Below are positions 1 through 11,261 of a DNA stretch of 64,000 nt, piece after piece. Below the pieces are notes generated by a model that saw only the letters and a list, made by a program, of their open reading frames with translations, made no database searches and was not told the origin of the DNA. This DNA comes from Selaginella moellendorffii (lineage: Eukaryota; Streptophyta; Lycopodiopsida; Selaginellales; Selaginellaceae), in NCBI RefSeq assembly GCF_000143415.4, contig NW_003314297.1, positions 265,718-329,717 on the forward strand, read 5' to 3'. Numbering within the stretch: the first letter of the stretch is position 1; each line of letters starts with the position of its first letter. The position numbers were made by a program, and so were the translations under genes.

Positions 1-218
1 TTCAATTTCTGATGACAAAATAAAAGTTAAATGGTTCTCTAACTCACCTGCAGCTGCAGCTGCCTCCGTCTTCGGGGTTATCTTTCGTTTTTTTAACGAT
101 GAACTAAAAGGAGAGTAATCTATCTTGCTCTACTCATCTAGTTCTCTAAGAGGGTGAGGGAGATGAAAGGAGGGAGGGAGAAAGAAGGGGGGGGGTAGAT
201 TTCGGGGGAGTTGTGGCA

Positions 219-318
219 NNNNNNNNNNNNNNNNNNNNNNNNNNNNNNNNNNNNNNNNNNNNNNNNNNNNNNNNNNNNNNNNNNNNNNNNNNNNNNNNNN
301 NNNNNNNNNNNNNNNNNN
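219..318. other. assembly gap (100 N)
   Basis: Exactly 100 consecutive N, the usual placeholder for a gap of unknown size. Any open frame crossing it is meaningless. Confidence 0.99.
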
Positions 319-356
319 AAAAAGAACCCGACCCGGCAGACGGCAGGCAGCTGCTG

Positions 357-379
357 CTGCAGTCGACTCTAGAGGACCC
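357..379. other. cloning-vector polylinker-like string
   Basis: Positions 357-379 read as overlapping PstI, SalI and XbaI sites followed by an imperfect BamHI site. This is the order in the pUC-type polylinker, with single-base differences. It lies 39 bases from the N gap, where untrimmed read ends are common. The match is seen directly; vector origin is inference and a chance match is possible. Confidence 0.45.
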
Positions 380-1012
380 AGCTTGCTTGATTTGAACTTC
401 TTGGACTTTTGGCTTTGAATCTTCTCCCTCACCATATAGTCTTCGTGATTCCCTTTCGTTCCGTCATGTGGTATACATACGTATAGTAGAAATACTACAA
501 ACCGCCACCGTATCACTTCTCTGCGTATCTGACATAATCTGATGATGATCAACCTGCACTGATCGTGAAATGTATCGTGATGCCTATGGTAGAAGGCAGG
601 GGAAAAGGGATCTTGGTATAGCGTTCTCGTTTTTTATTTCTACTTCTTTCTTCTTCTTGGATGAATTCGATGCTGCGAGCTGCGAAGAAGATCGTCACGG
701 GGTATGGATCTTTCATGCTGATTCTTGTTTCCAATTCTTTTTCCAGGCATGGCCGTGGTGCAGGAGTTTGCATCCAGGGACTGCTTCCTTCAGCCGGCAA
801 AGCTTTCCGATCGACCAGGAGCGCGATCCTAGCTTCCCAGGGGATAGACAAGCACGACGCGCCAGAGATCGGCGCTGTCTGGAGGTTTTCTTTTCGAAGT
901 TTTTCCGCAGCGCCGACAAGAACAAGCTCGTGAGGTACAATGCTTTCATCTCGATTCTTTGTCCGCAATTCTGATCGTTTCGAGAGCTAGCAGTTCTTTC
1001 ACGCCAATGCAG

Positions 1013-1547
1013 GACAAGATCAATGGAGAAGAGATCGCGGAGGAGAACACGACTGACGACGGGGTGGAGCGGGGGCCGGCCACGGAGAGCGCTAAGGCTC
1101 CCGACGGCTCCAGGTAGATAACTTCTCAATTGGGATTCCTCTTTTATCTTTTTCAATTTCTTCTCGGCCAGGAGCTACGACCGCGTGAACGAGAATGGAG
1201 AAGCGTTCGTGAAGCTAGCGTTGGTGGTTTATCTGGACCTTCTGGATATGGAGGACGACTTCAACATCTTCGTTGTGGACGCCAAGGAGCGCTTCATCAT
1301 CGGCAAGTTCGCAGAAACGGGGCTGGGAATTATGCGAGTTAAAGCTGGAGCAGCGGGATCCGCTGGCAGTACCATCCTGGACTGGCTCAACGAGGAGAAC
1401 TCGAGCCGAAACATCGAGAACTCCGAGTTCGAGGATGCACTTACACTGTGCCGGGAAGGAATCCAGAAGAGCCACGAGCTTGGCCGGACCAGCCTCAAGT
1501 TCTCGTTCATAAAATTGGAGAAGAACGAGGTTGTTTTCAAGTACTAA
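1013..1547 (+). CDS. small hypothetical protein, 5' end not resolved
   Basis: Two exons are well supported: 1013-1113, with an acceptor before it and donor GTAGAT after it, and 1172-1547, ending in TAA. The splice joins in frame and gives about 158 residues. The product is acidic and charged, with a hydrophobic stretch around VKLALVVYLDLLDME and the C-terminal end NEVVFKY. No domain was recognised. At least one more 5' exon is expected because no ATG starts the first exon; a short exon around 906-929 is in phase. It could be a lineage-specific plant gene. Confidence 0.5.
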
Positions 1548-2148
1548 TTCACGATCGCTCGATGTAATTCGCTCGTCGCTGGAAAGAAAGAAACCATAAG
1601 AGTAAAAGTAAAGCAGCAGGCCTGGCTTTTGAAGTAACTCCTCACTGGATTGGAGCTCCTCCTCGAGCTGCGAGTTCTCGTCGGTCGCGTCAACCATGAA
1701 AGCTTGTGAGAATACAGGCTTGAGCTAAAAATTTACTAAAGATGGTTAATAGCTAAACCTTGACTTGCACTGATCTCTTCGACATCGATATCTTCTAAAC
1801 GAGCTTCCTCGATCCACTGTCACATATAATGTTACCATTTAAATCCGTCCTTGAGACCTTGATCCAGCGGGCAGTCGAGCCTGTGCAAAAGAAAAAAGAA
1901 GCTGCCCTTCCCATATCTGCATCCAGGACATGGAATGCTTGCGGCCATCCTCAGTCGGAGTTGCGGCGATCGATCGAAGAGCTCGCCGGCCTCGCTTTCT
2001 TGAATCCATGGCGCTCCCGCTCCTTCACTCTAGGGCATCTGTCTGACGAGTTTCCATCTGCTCTTTATTCTAATCTACCGGTGTTGTTTTGTCAAGAGTA
2101 CTTAAAAACGACATGAGCTTGTGATGTTTATTTAAATTTATGAACTCT
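1548..2148. other. intergenic, nothing recognised
   Basis: Contains the 3' flank of the small gene and the 3' flank of SDHB. A 95-codon open frame at 1829-2116 shows no recognisable domain and is not called. Confidence 0.5.
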
Positions 2149-2953
2149 TTACCCAAGCATCCCTTTGATCTGTAGGATCTTTTCAGCGGGATTCAGTCCC
2201 TTTGGACAAGCATTAGAGCAATTACGAATAGTGTGGCATCTTCCAATCTTCATCTCTCCACGGAGGGCCTCCACACGCTCTTTGGTAAAGTCATCGCGGC
2301 TATCAGCAATCATTCTAATAAACAGTAAACATTTGGAAAATTTTACTAGGAAAAAAATGGAATGGTACTTACTTATATGCTTGGAGCAGAATTGCTGGAC
2401 CAGGGAATGTAGGTGTGTTCCACCAGTAGCTAGGGCAAGAAGTATTACAACAAGCACATAGGATACACTCCCACATCCCATCCAGTTTTGCTCTCTCTTC
2501 TTTGGTTTGCAAGAACTCTTTTTGCCCATCTTCCTTTTGTTTTTTGGTCTTCAACCATGGCTCAATGCTCTTGTATTGCTGATAAAAATAAGTCATGTCC
2601 ACCACCAGGTCCTTAATCACAAACATATGTGGCAGAGGCAACACCACAGTAGAAGCAATACCATCCTCATCCCTGTCAACTTTTGTTAAGCATGCCAGGC
2701 AGTTCTTACCATTGATGTTCATGGCGCAAGAGCCACATACACCTTCGCGACAAGAACGCCTAAACGTGATACTCGAATCATGCTTGTTCTTGATCTCAAA
2801 CAAAACATCAAGCATCATAACGCAGTTGCTGGTGTCAACCTTGTACTCTTGGAGGTGGGGTGATTTGCCATCTTGGGGATTGTATCTGTACACTTGAAAG
2901 GACCGTAAACCATTGCTGGTCAAGCGCTTGCTTCCTAAAACTCGTGAAAGCAT
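2149..2953 (-). CDS. SDHB: succinate dehydrogenase iron-sulfur subunit (complex II)
   Basis: Encodes the electron-transfer subunit of mitochondrial complex II, which passes electrons from the flavin subunit to ubiquinone. Exons are 2373-2953 and 2149-2314, separated by a 58-nt intron, giving 248 residues. The N-terminal plant-type ferredoxin domain has CREGVCGSC and a later CLAC for the [2Fe-2S] cluster. The C-terminal alpha-helical ferredoxin domain has CILCACC followed by CP, and [17 protein letters not shown], for the [4Fe-4S] and [3Fe-4S] clusters. The start at 2953 leaves only a short Arg-containing presequence ([11 protein letters not shown]), so an upstream targeting exon is possible. 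Splicing after LLQAYK into MIADSRDDF restores the usual family sequence. It sits alone with no linked complex II gene. Confidence 0.93.
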
Positions 2954-3115
2954 CCTTGGTGAAAAGTCATAACCTAAAAGATGGCCTTATTTTTATTGAG
3001 TTTAAGCTAAATTTAGGTCGCAACGAAAGAATGTAATTTGCACTATTTTATCGTAACTAAGCTCCAACATAATTTAAACATTTTATTTTGTGATTTACAA
3101 AATAATATTTTGAAA

Positions 3116-3131
3116 ACCACCTTTTTTTCAA

Positions 3132-3179
<48 letters not shown>

Positions 3180-3194
3180 TTGAAAAAAGGTGGT
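3116..3194. repeat. inverted repeat flanking an (AT)n microsatellite
   Basis: An 18-19 nt arm (ACCACC, a T run, CAAGGC) at 3116-3134 is mirrored by its reverse complement at 3177-3194 (GCCTTG, an A run, GGTGGT), with one base difference in the homopolymer. The centre is about 42 bp of alternating AT. The whole unit can fold into one hairpin or cruciform. Confidence 0.9.
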
Positions 3195-3957
3195 GTTCTG
3201 GAACGTACTGATACTGGGATACCCCGAGGTGGCTTTGAATCTTTACGCACGAAAGATTCAAAGACGAGGAGACGAGGAGAGACGGCTGTGAGGCGGATTC
3301 TTGGACTTTTCTTGCCGTGCTCAAGGCTTGCGGAAGCTTTGTGGCTCTGGAGACCAGAAACGGGCGATCGATCATTCGCGAGCTTGATGGCATTCGATGG
3401 TAAGTCCCGGGCATGCTCTTCACAGGGACGTTTATCGGCATGGACATGGTTCTGGCGACTTGCTTGGGGGTGTGGCCGCTGCTCAACGGGTGTTCGACTC
3501 ATTTTCTACGAGGAACATTATCAGCTGGAGCGCACTGATAACAGGCTACAGCCACCTGGGAGATGTGAACGAAGTCCTGGATCATTTCCCGTGACATGGA
3601 GGACGGAGGAGTGCAGCCAAGCTCACTTCCGTCCCCGCGGCTTGCAGCCATGCGGGCCTGGTTGACGTCGCCAGGGAGTACTTGAAGTATGGTATTCGTC
3701 TGGGCATCGATCACTACCACTGCTTGGTGGATGTGCTTGGGAGAGCCAACCATATGGACGAAGCAGTGTCTGTGATAAACGCCATGCCTTTCGAAGCCAA
3801 CGCCATGACTTGGAAGACGCTGCTGGGAGCATGCCAGAAAGTGGAAGAACGTAGAGTTTGGGAGGCTTGCATTCGAGTTGCTGCTAGAGCTCGACGAGAA
3901 AGACGTGGCTGCCATACAATGTCACATATACCTGTGTGGCAAACTTTGGCGATTTGA
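3195..3957 (+). pseudogene. PPR gene remnant (PLS class)
   Basis: Pentatricopeptide-repeat segments appear in different frames: AQRVFDSFSTRNIISWSALI at about 3490-3550, a frameshifted L/S motif at about 3600-3680, then YHCLVDVLGRANHMDEAVSV and INAMPFEANAMTWKTLLGAC at 3717-3830, which is the end of a PLS tract running into an E-type motif. Several frameshifts separate the blocks and no start codon or DYW domain survives. It begins directly after the AT hairpin. Confidence 0.75.
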
Positions 3958-4141
3958 CATGTCATATTGATGTGGCAGGATCCCATGCCATTCCCATACA
4001 CCTTAACCAGTCAAATGTAGTAAGGAATGTTTTAAGTACATTGACTCATGTAATGTATGCGCCATATGTCAAACCTTAATGTATGCGCCAGGCTGCCTGC
4101 TACAAATTGATTGCCATAAATATCAACTTTATAGGGGTGAG

Positions 4142-4196
4142 TTGGGATTGTATCTGTATACCTGAAAAGGGTTTTATTTTTATTGAGTTTAAGCTT
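4142..4196 (-). repeat. partial duplicate of SDHB coding and flanking DNA
   Basis: Positions 4142-4170 closely match SDHB exon 1 (about 2874-2904). They are followed at once by a match to the region just upstream of the SDHB start (about 2984-3010). The intervening 80 bases are missing, so this is a deleted duplicate in the same orientation, about 1.2 kb away. Confidence 0.65.
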
Positions 4197-4205
4197 TAAG
4201 CTATT

Positions 4206-4952
4206 ATCTCAAGCTCTAATGGCAAGCATCCCACTACATTTTGCAGGGGTTTGAGCTGGGAAAATATTCTAAATTATTAATTACTTATGTGTAGTAAATT
4301 TTTTAATTTATATTTCAAATTTATTAAACCAAAATGTAATTTGTAGTTTACTTATTTATCTCTATAATATAAAAAAATGATAAGATAAATAAATCATAAT
4401 GATAATAATAATTTTTAAGTTCCAAATATTCTTTTGACATTACAATTAAAACATTTTTTTTTTCAAACTTTCATTGGTGTTGAGCCAATACTTTGGACCC
4501 CCATTCTTCTGGATCCCTCTAGTTTGTGTCCATCAATATGTTGCCTTGAAATCTTTGACAATACCTTTGAAATGGCCCCACCCAGGATCTAGGCCGTGCT
4601 GAGGCAAGAGTGCTCCATCTTCTTTGGTTGTGATATAGTAAACCAACTCTATGCATAGAGGTTGACAAGCTAACAATAACCATCTTCACAACAAGTGTTC
4701 AGTGTTTCATTGATCTTCAAGATTGCCATGAGAGACCCAATAAAGCAATGGCCACCACAAGTTGTTGGAGATGAGAATAGCGATGGCAACAAGAAGATGA
4801 GCCTCTTGAGCTAAGATCTAGCAGGGCAGAAGCTTTGTGTTGATGGTCTTACGAGAAGACCGTGCTCTCAGACATAGCAGTTTTTCTTTGCATAAGTTTG
4901 TAGACTTTAAAAAAGTTTTTAACTTGCACTCTTTTCTTGATGATGGCTATAG
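4206..4952. other. AT-rich intergenic DNA
   Basis: No coding pattern was recognised. The composition changes from AT-rich (4200-4480) to more balanced sequence without a long open frame. Confidence 0.4.
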
Positions 4953-5150
4953 ATGGTGAGATCCAAGTGCGTCATTCTGAGCCAGCCAGGCGAGATCCAG
5001 GTGGTGGGGAGTAAGTTTTCCGTACCGTTTTCCCTGGAGGAATTTGTGACTGTGTAAGACCAGTCCGGAATCAAGATTGGCACAGTGAAATACACGATTC
5101 TAAACGGAACGCAAAAATCCAGCGACGAGGAAATACTGGACAGAGTGTAA
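4953..5150 (+). pseudogene. coding-like fragment with one internal stop, unidentified
   Basis: One frame runs from ATG 4953 to TAA 5148-5150 with a single in-frame TAA at 5055-5057. The translation looks like protein (VVGSKFSVPFSLEEFVTV, then SGIKIGTVKYTILNG) and is more GC-rich than its surroundings. I do not recognise the family. It may be a piece of a larger duplicated gene. Confidence 0.35.
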
Positions 5151-6729
5151 GCGCTCTAAGAATCTATCTATCTATCAAGAGATTGATCGCTCCTCCATTC
5201 GAGCCTATACTCTTCAAACTCTGTAACCTCGTGATGGACGATGTCTTAGAAGACATCTAGTACGTGACTTCCTTGTCAACTATGTAGGTGGTGATAGTCT
5301 GACGGCCTTGCTAAGAATAGCTTTCTAGGGTAGGAGAAATCACAAAACTCTCAATCCACAGTATGGAGTAAGTGCTCCATACCGTCCAGTGTATAAGATA
5401 TAAAGAAGAAAAGCTAGTTAGAGAACTCCCTCACCGTTGACTGTTCTTTGCTATAATGTCTAATGCCATCTTCTAGAGCTCCATAGATGGTGCTTGCTAT
5501 ACCAGCCCCATGCTGGTTCCAGACAAGCCAGCTATCAGTTAAGCTTTGTTGGCCAATCTAAATAGTGGGAATTGGCTCATATTCTAGAGCTGTGGGGCAT
5601 TCAACCTACAAAACTTTATAACTTAATTTACTATACAACTTGAGTCACCTCTACACCTAATGCCTCTTAGACCATGTACTTGTTCTGATGTTGCTATTGA
5701 TTTAGAAGAGATATACCATTACCTCTTCCATCCACAGCTACTGCTAAGCCAAGATTAGGAATCTTAAGTTTGTACTTCCCTTCTGTGCTCATAGCAGAGA
5801 GTTGCTTTGTTGTGAGGGAACCTCTTTGCACATTCAAATCCCATGAAAATAAATCTCTCACTAGAAAATGCCATTGAAAAATGTGTTCTATCATCCATCT
5901 CAATAATGAAATGTATAATCTCTGAGTATATCTGGGAATATCTCTAGAATCATACCCCAACATTAGAACATTAGCTTCAATAAATTTATTTACATTATTT
6001 ATAGTTTCATTGAGTTATAACAACTTTGTTGCTCAACAAAATATTAGCAAGGTTATACATGGGGCTGAGATAACAGTTGGCAAAAGGCATTAACGTGGCA
6101 TTGGTGACATATGTTCTTTTGTGCAAATTTTGCCACAACCACTATAGTAATCATTGGCATTGGAAACAAATAAAAAAGTGAGAGATTGATTAGGTATAGT
6201 TTTATAGTCTAGAACTTGCCTTCACAATAGCTAGTGACATATTGGTATGCCATGCAAGCAAGACAAAGGGTGCAATCTTCATTTATTTTCTTAACAATTT
6301 TAACTTCTTTTAGATATCCTCTTGTTCCATATATGTTGCTGATGCTAGACATACTACAGCAAGTTACTTCCATTATACTAGGAGGTGAGATAACTCTCAC
6401 ATCAAAACCGTTCCAAACACACATGGAAAAATTTGTCATGGAACTTATTTATATTTCAATACTAAAAAAAATCCATTTCCTTTCAAAAGCCACACTTACA
6501 AAATCAAACACTCTGGTTTATGAAGTTCGTCAGTCAGCCACTTGGATTTCAATGCTAGTTTGTTTTTATAAAAAAAATCAACATTGAGGGCTCCTTATGC
6601 TTGAACTAGAGAGTTACACAATATCATAATGTATCTTGACATTAGTAGAAGAAAATGTTTGAAAAGACTAATTAACAAATATCTTTCAATACCTGAAATT
6701 ACATTTTTAGAAATCACATTTACAATACA
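5151..6729. other. gene-poor stretch with short unassigned frames
   Basis: Minus-strand frames at 5694-5963 and 6209-6439 could be debris of a transposable element, but I could not match a domain. Nothing else was recognised. Confidence 0.35.
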
Positions 6730-6950
6730 GTCCCCAATGCATACGTTAGCCTGGCAAAGTCTGAAGTTTGTTCTGGTTGCCAGGCTCCAGTAGGCTTTTA
6801 GAGCAGCAGCTAGCATTGGAGCATTGGCCACTTCAGCCAGGAGCTCTAGCACCTGCCTCTGCTCTCCCACTCTTGACATATCCCAGAAGGAGCATTATCC
6901 AAAAGATAGAGCCCCAGCGTTTCATCTTGTCGAACACTTTCATGTTTCCC
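6730..6950 (-). pseudogene. PPR repeat fragment
   Basis: Minus-strand translation reads KVFDKMKRWGSIFWIMLLLG then YVKSGRAE. After a one-frame shift it continues LELLAEVANAPMLAAALKAY WSLATRTNF. This fits one to two PPR motifs of an S/L type with a frameshift between them. No start or stop context remains. Confidence 0.5.
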
Positions 6951-7422
6951 TCAATTAGGAAAAGAAACTCGCAAGAGGTCATGGTAAAAACGTTAAAATC
7001 TTCTCAACAAACATTACCTCGAGAGACATAATGTGCACCGACATTGTGCTGGATTTCTCCCGCTAGGCACCATGACACACAGACTTGCAATTCCCTGCTG
7101 CATGTCGTCGTAGATGAGGTGAGGGCCGTCCAGGCACACAGATTATTCATAGATCTCATCCTGCCGCTCCTGCTGACTGTTTCCAGTTCTGTTCTTTTGT
7201 GGATGAAGCATAACTTCGACGAACACAGTAGGCGACGAAAGACCTTACATGCATAGAGTCACATGCTCTGAAAAAAACACAAAATTGACATCGAGATTAG
7301 GGCATAATGTTCCTTCTCTGTTTTATCAGCCGTTAGATTAAAACTAGATCAATGGTGGTTGCGTGAGGAAAGTATAAATTCTTCTTCAACGGTTAGGAAT
7401 TCTATTCCGATTTAGGGCTTCA
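6951..7422. other. intergenic, upstream region of the next gene
   Basis: No gene was recognised. The sequence TTTAGGGCTTCA lies immediately before the ATG at 7423, a telobox-like motif also seen at other gene starts in this window. Confidence 0.45.
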
Positions 7423-8924
7423 ATGGAGGACGAAGACTACGTGGAACGGCAGGGCAAGCGGCTAACCAAGCGGCAAAAGCTAATGGAGCACCTCAACAAG
7501 CTGCCCGTGAAATCGGTAAGCTCTCCCTGTCTTGTCTAGTCATGGCTCGACATGTGGCTCTGGACAGCCACAAGCCATGATCGCCCAACTGGCTGGAGCG
7601 CGCGAGGAGCAACTCTTCGCCATTCCTCCAAGCGACATCAAAGAGGCCGACTTTCGCATGCGCTATGGCTTGATCGAGATCAAGCATTACACGCCCTCGT
7701 ACGACCGGTGAGGTTTTTAGACAAATCTTTGTTTCTTTTTTTTCAAGTCTCCTTTATAGGTTTGCTGCCGTGGAGATGTCAGGCGAAACTCTTCACTGCG
7801 TCAACAAGCTCATCGCCAACGATGTCGCCTACTCGACTGCGTTCCAAGGTGATTGCAAAGGAGAGATGCAGGTCGCACCGATACTGGACAGGATGCTACG
7901 GAACCTTGGCCGCTTTACAAGGCCCCGGGAACTTGAAAAGGAGCCGGCTTACGGCCAATCACCAGACCCGTCATCGCCATCTGACAAAAAAGCGGACTTT
8001 GTGCTCCAGTATGAGGCTGACAAGGAAGATCTCAAGTCCCAGGTGGTCCAGGTTGACGAGGAAAACCTTCCCAACTCTCAGTCTTCGGACTCTTCAGCAG
8101 ATTACCCGCTGATAAAACCTCAGTCCGCGAGCAATTCTTCTCCGAGGCACCATTCAGATTGTAAGATGTACGTGTACACTAATCGCTACACGCTTCGTGG
8201 ACTGCGGCTCAAAGTGACGGTGGATTTCAAACGCGACGCGGGCGTCGAGGATCTCTACCAGCCAGCTATGTACACCATACAGGAACTGGTGGAGACAGCG
8301 GCGCGTCCGAAGAGCTACAGACCGCCAGTGACCATCATGGTAAGAATAGCGAGTCACTTGGATCATGAGCGCTGACATATCGTCTTCTAGGCCGGTGACA
8401 AGGATGACTGGTATTACGGAATCCTGGAAATAGATGGTTTTGTTTGGGTGGAAAACCATCAGATTGATCAGGCCAGCTTGCAAGGTAAATGACTGCACAA
8501 ACGGCTGCCAGTCTAACTATTTGTGGTCGTGTGCGCAGAGTTCCCGGAAGAAAAGATGGAGGTGAATCCGAAGAAATTCACTCCAAGCTTCACGCGTGCC
8601 GAATTACAGAACAACTTCGAAACGTGGAAGAAGGACTTCGCTAAGATCAAGATGAGAATCCCCAATGGTCTTCACCCGGTTGGCCGCTTCTTCATCAGGT
8701 AAGAGCCGCGTTTCCAAGCGCTTTGGTATTGACAGACTTGCAGGACGGTGCAAGGGTATAACAAGATGCCTACCCTTGGCGGTGAAGCGGAGCTTGCCAG
8801 GGGGCAAAAGAGGTTCTACGATGGCATGCTCAAGACTCTTGTTGGTCGTCAAGTCACCAACTGGAGTCCCCAGGATGCGCTCAATGCGTGGAACGCACGC
8901 AAGTGCCTCCTCGAGATCACTTAG
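7423..8924 (+). CDS. six-exon conserved-looking protein of unknown function
   Basis: Exons 7423-7515, 7568-7707, 7760-8339, 8391-8484, 8539-8698 and 8744-8924 join in frame with GT-AG introns of 51 to 54 nt, giving about 415 residues. The N-terminus is charged and basic (RQGKRLTKRQKLMEHLNKLP). An acidic/Ser-rich linker lies around residues 140-210. The conserved-looking C-terminal half includes YVYTNRYTLRGLRLKVTVDF, DKDDWYYGILEIDGFVWVEN and PNGLHPVGRFFI, ending NAWNARKCLLEIT. I do not recognise the family. No signal peptide or membrane segment is obvious. The start is supported by the telobox-like leader just upstream. Confidence 0.75.
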
Positions 8925-9055
8925 GTGCGCCAGCCGACAGTAAACACTAGAAATGACACTAGAAATGTCGGTGTTTTCAGGTTTTCCAATTTTTGATAGT
9001 ATATGTAAAAAAAAAATTCGCTACTATCCGATGGAATATAGTTTGCTACCTTGGT
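8925..9055. other. short intergenic spacer
   Basis: AT-rich spacer between the unknown gene and PPR debris; nothing recognised. Confidence 0.4.
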
Positions 9056-10167
9056 TCAACATGCCATACCCAGATAGCACAGGGCTCTTGAAACTATACC
9101 TCGATCTTCTCTCTGCTCCCACGTTGCACTCCGAGTGTAGCCACTACAATGCCACCTAAAGTTGGACAATCCAGAAACCACATGTCGAAATGCCAAACTT
9201 GGTCTGCGATTGCTCCTTCCACAGGCCTGCGCTGCCATAGAGCTTGACCATGAGCATGTAACAAGCCGAGTCACTGGAACCGCTGTCCAACTCCACAAAG
9301 CGATCAAACACGGCTTTTCCCACCTCTGCACTGTTCCACTTGCAGCAAGCGGCCAGCAGCGTCGAGCATGTCATGGATCCACCAGCGGTGAAAGGCATGC
9401 TCTCCACCAGCAGCATTGTCTCCTCCAGACGGTTGGCTCGTCCCAGCGTGCCGATCATACAGTGGTAGTGCTGTCCACTGTGCTTTCACCGCCAGCTCCT
9501 CAAACGGAGACTTGACACTCTCCACCAGTCCTGAGTGGCTGCACGCCGATAGCATCGGGTTTCAAGCCTTCGTCTTTCTTACTGTGGAGAGCACCAAGCA
9601 CTCGATCGCTCTCGCCTCGAGCACAGTAGCCTGCCATCCAAGTGATGACACAGAACGACTGCTGTGTGCTGCCGAAAACTCAATGTCGAACAGACCATCT
9701 CTGTGGATGGACTTGGCCTTGAGAGCAGTGGCATTAAGTCCATGTGTCACTGTTAGGCACCAACTTTGACTACGTGGTCAACGTTGGTCAAAGGGAGGCT
9801 CAAGGGTATATTAAGGCATGTTAAAATTACCTACCCTAAGGGTCACAGTGGAGCGGCGGTGCAGTGGAGCTTTTGAGGTAGCTCAGGGGTGGTTGGGTGG
9901 TGAGGAACCTCAAGAGGTGGCATAACATAGTCTAGGGCAACTAAATTTTTGTCTTTTTGCGCCGGATCATAATAGTCACACACATCCCGATGGTGATGCT
10001 AACAATCTGAGAGCCCGCTCGCTCTCCCCCTTGCCAGCGTAGCCCTGTAGGTCCAAGACAGAATGCTGGAGAAGGGTTATGTCAAACACCTTGTGAGCGT
10101 CCACAAGGCTCCCAGTCTTTGCGTACATGTCTCTCCCTGAGCAAGCTTTTAGAGAGGACAATATCAT
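9056..10167 (-). pseudogene. broken PPR gene in separated blocks
   Basis: Reading the minus strand from 10167: an N-terminal-like block with MYAKTGSLVDAHKVFD (9976-10167), then about 200 bp of unrelated DNA, then frameshifted PPR blocks at 9562-9750, MLSACSHSGLVESVKSPFEE at 9500-9555, and an E-like block with LGRANRLEETMLLVESMPFT and CSTLLAACCKWNSAEVGKAV at 9300-9458. The order is that of a normal PLS-E PPR gene, but the frame changes repeatedly. The intervening part (about 9760-9975) may be an insertion. Confidence 0.75.
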
Positions 10168-11205
10168 AATGTAGAAAGTAATTACAGAGTAGGGTGGTTA
10201 CAAATACCATATTTAGGACATGTTACAAACGAAAGTTGTATGTCCTTTCAGTTGCAACAAGAAAAGTTTTAAAACCAATGCATCCATTTATTTTGTCCAA
10301 ATAAAAGTAACATATATAAGACACTAAAAATAATATGTGACAAGATTTTCTATTATATCTGGAGTAAAATCTTGACAAAATAACTGACATCATTTTTGAG
10401 GTGCATGAGTCAATCCAACTCTAATAGCAATATCTAAAACATTATCTAGAAAAGGGATTTTATATTCAGTCACACTTAAGATCATAAAAGAAAAAACCTT
10501 ACAACCATTATTGTGTGGAGGGAATAAAAATTGGAAATGGAGGTGGAGACTCATATGAAATGCATGGGACCAAGTTCGAGTAATAATAACATTTTAAGCA
10601 AATTGAATTTTGAATGGTATTTATTGGTATGTATATTAAGTTAAACTCTAGTTTTTAATATGACATTGACAATATACAGATTCTTGATAGTTTAGATTGT
10701 TAATCTTGGAAATTTAGGACTTTAGAATCATAATAATGTTAGAACCACTTATATTACAATTATATATAATAATGTTCTTACACATGGTGAAGAACAATAT
10801 TTCATTGGTAAACACTATAAAGCTCTATTTCGTTAAAGTGGGAATTGTCATTATCCCACTTGTAAAATAAGGTTTCCAAACCTTTATATAGTATATAAAT
10901 ATAACAAAATTCAACTGCATTGAGGCACATGTCATTTTATTTTAAACAAGGAAATGTCTACTCAATCATTTCTCCTCCCCCTGCCACTGCTTCACCTCTC
11001 TCTTCTCCTTGTCATCGTCATCCAATTTCTTTCCATCCTTTTAATATTGGCTTAGTTGCTCTGAGTCTAGGTGGAGCCCAAGTCCCCATTCAATCTTTAC
11101 TTTCCCCTTATTAATAAAACAACTTCGTAGACTTCCAATAACATGCTGTAACACTTCTAGTATAATGCAAATCCTCTCAAAGAATTGTCTTTTAATATTA
11201 ATACA
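10168..11205. other. AT-rich DNA left of the palindrome-bearing element
   Basis: About 1 kb of AT-rich sequence with no coding pattern. It is the left flank of the compound element; I found no clear terminal repeat or target duplication by eye. Confidence 0.45.
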
Positions 11206-11261
11206 ATGGCATGGAACCCCATGCCATAATAAGTTACATTTTTAAATAAATACATGCCATC

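Larger units (their letters stand above)
1..1012. other. contig edge without a confident gene
   Basis: This stretch contains the 100-N gap and low-complexity purine runs (about 165-200). From about 749 to 1012 there may be 5' exons of the small gene at 1013-1547: candidate splice signals include an acceptor ending at 829 or 830 and a donor after the GAG at about 929. I could not build one unambiguous reading frame, so no exon is called here. Between 1 and 550 I see nothing with convincing coding character. Confidence 0.5.

Noticed and set aside
130-552. Open frames crossing the N gap
   Set aside because: They are open only because N codons cannot be read as stops.
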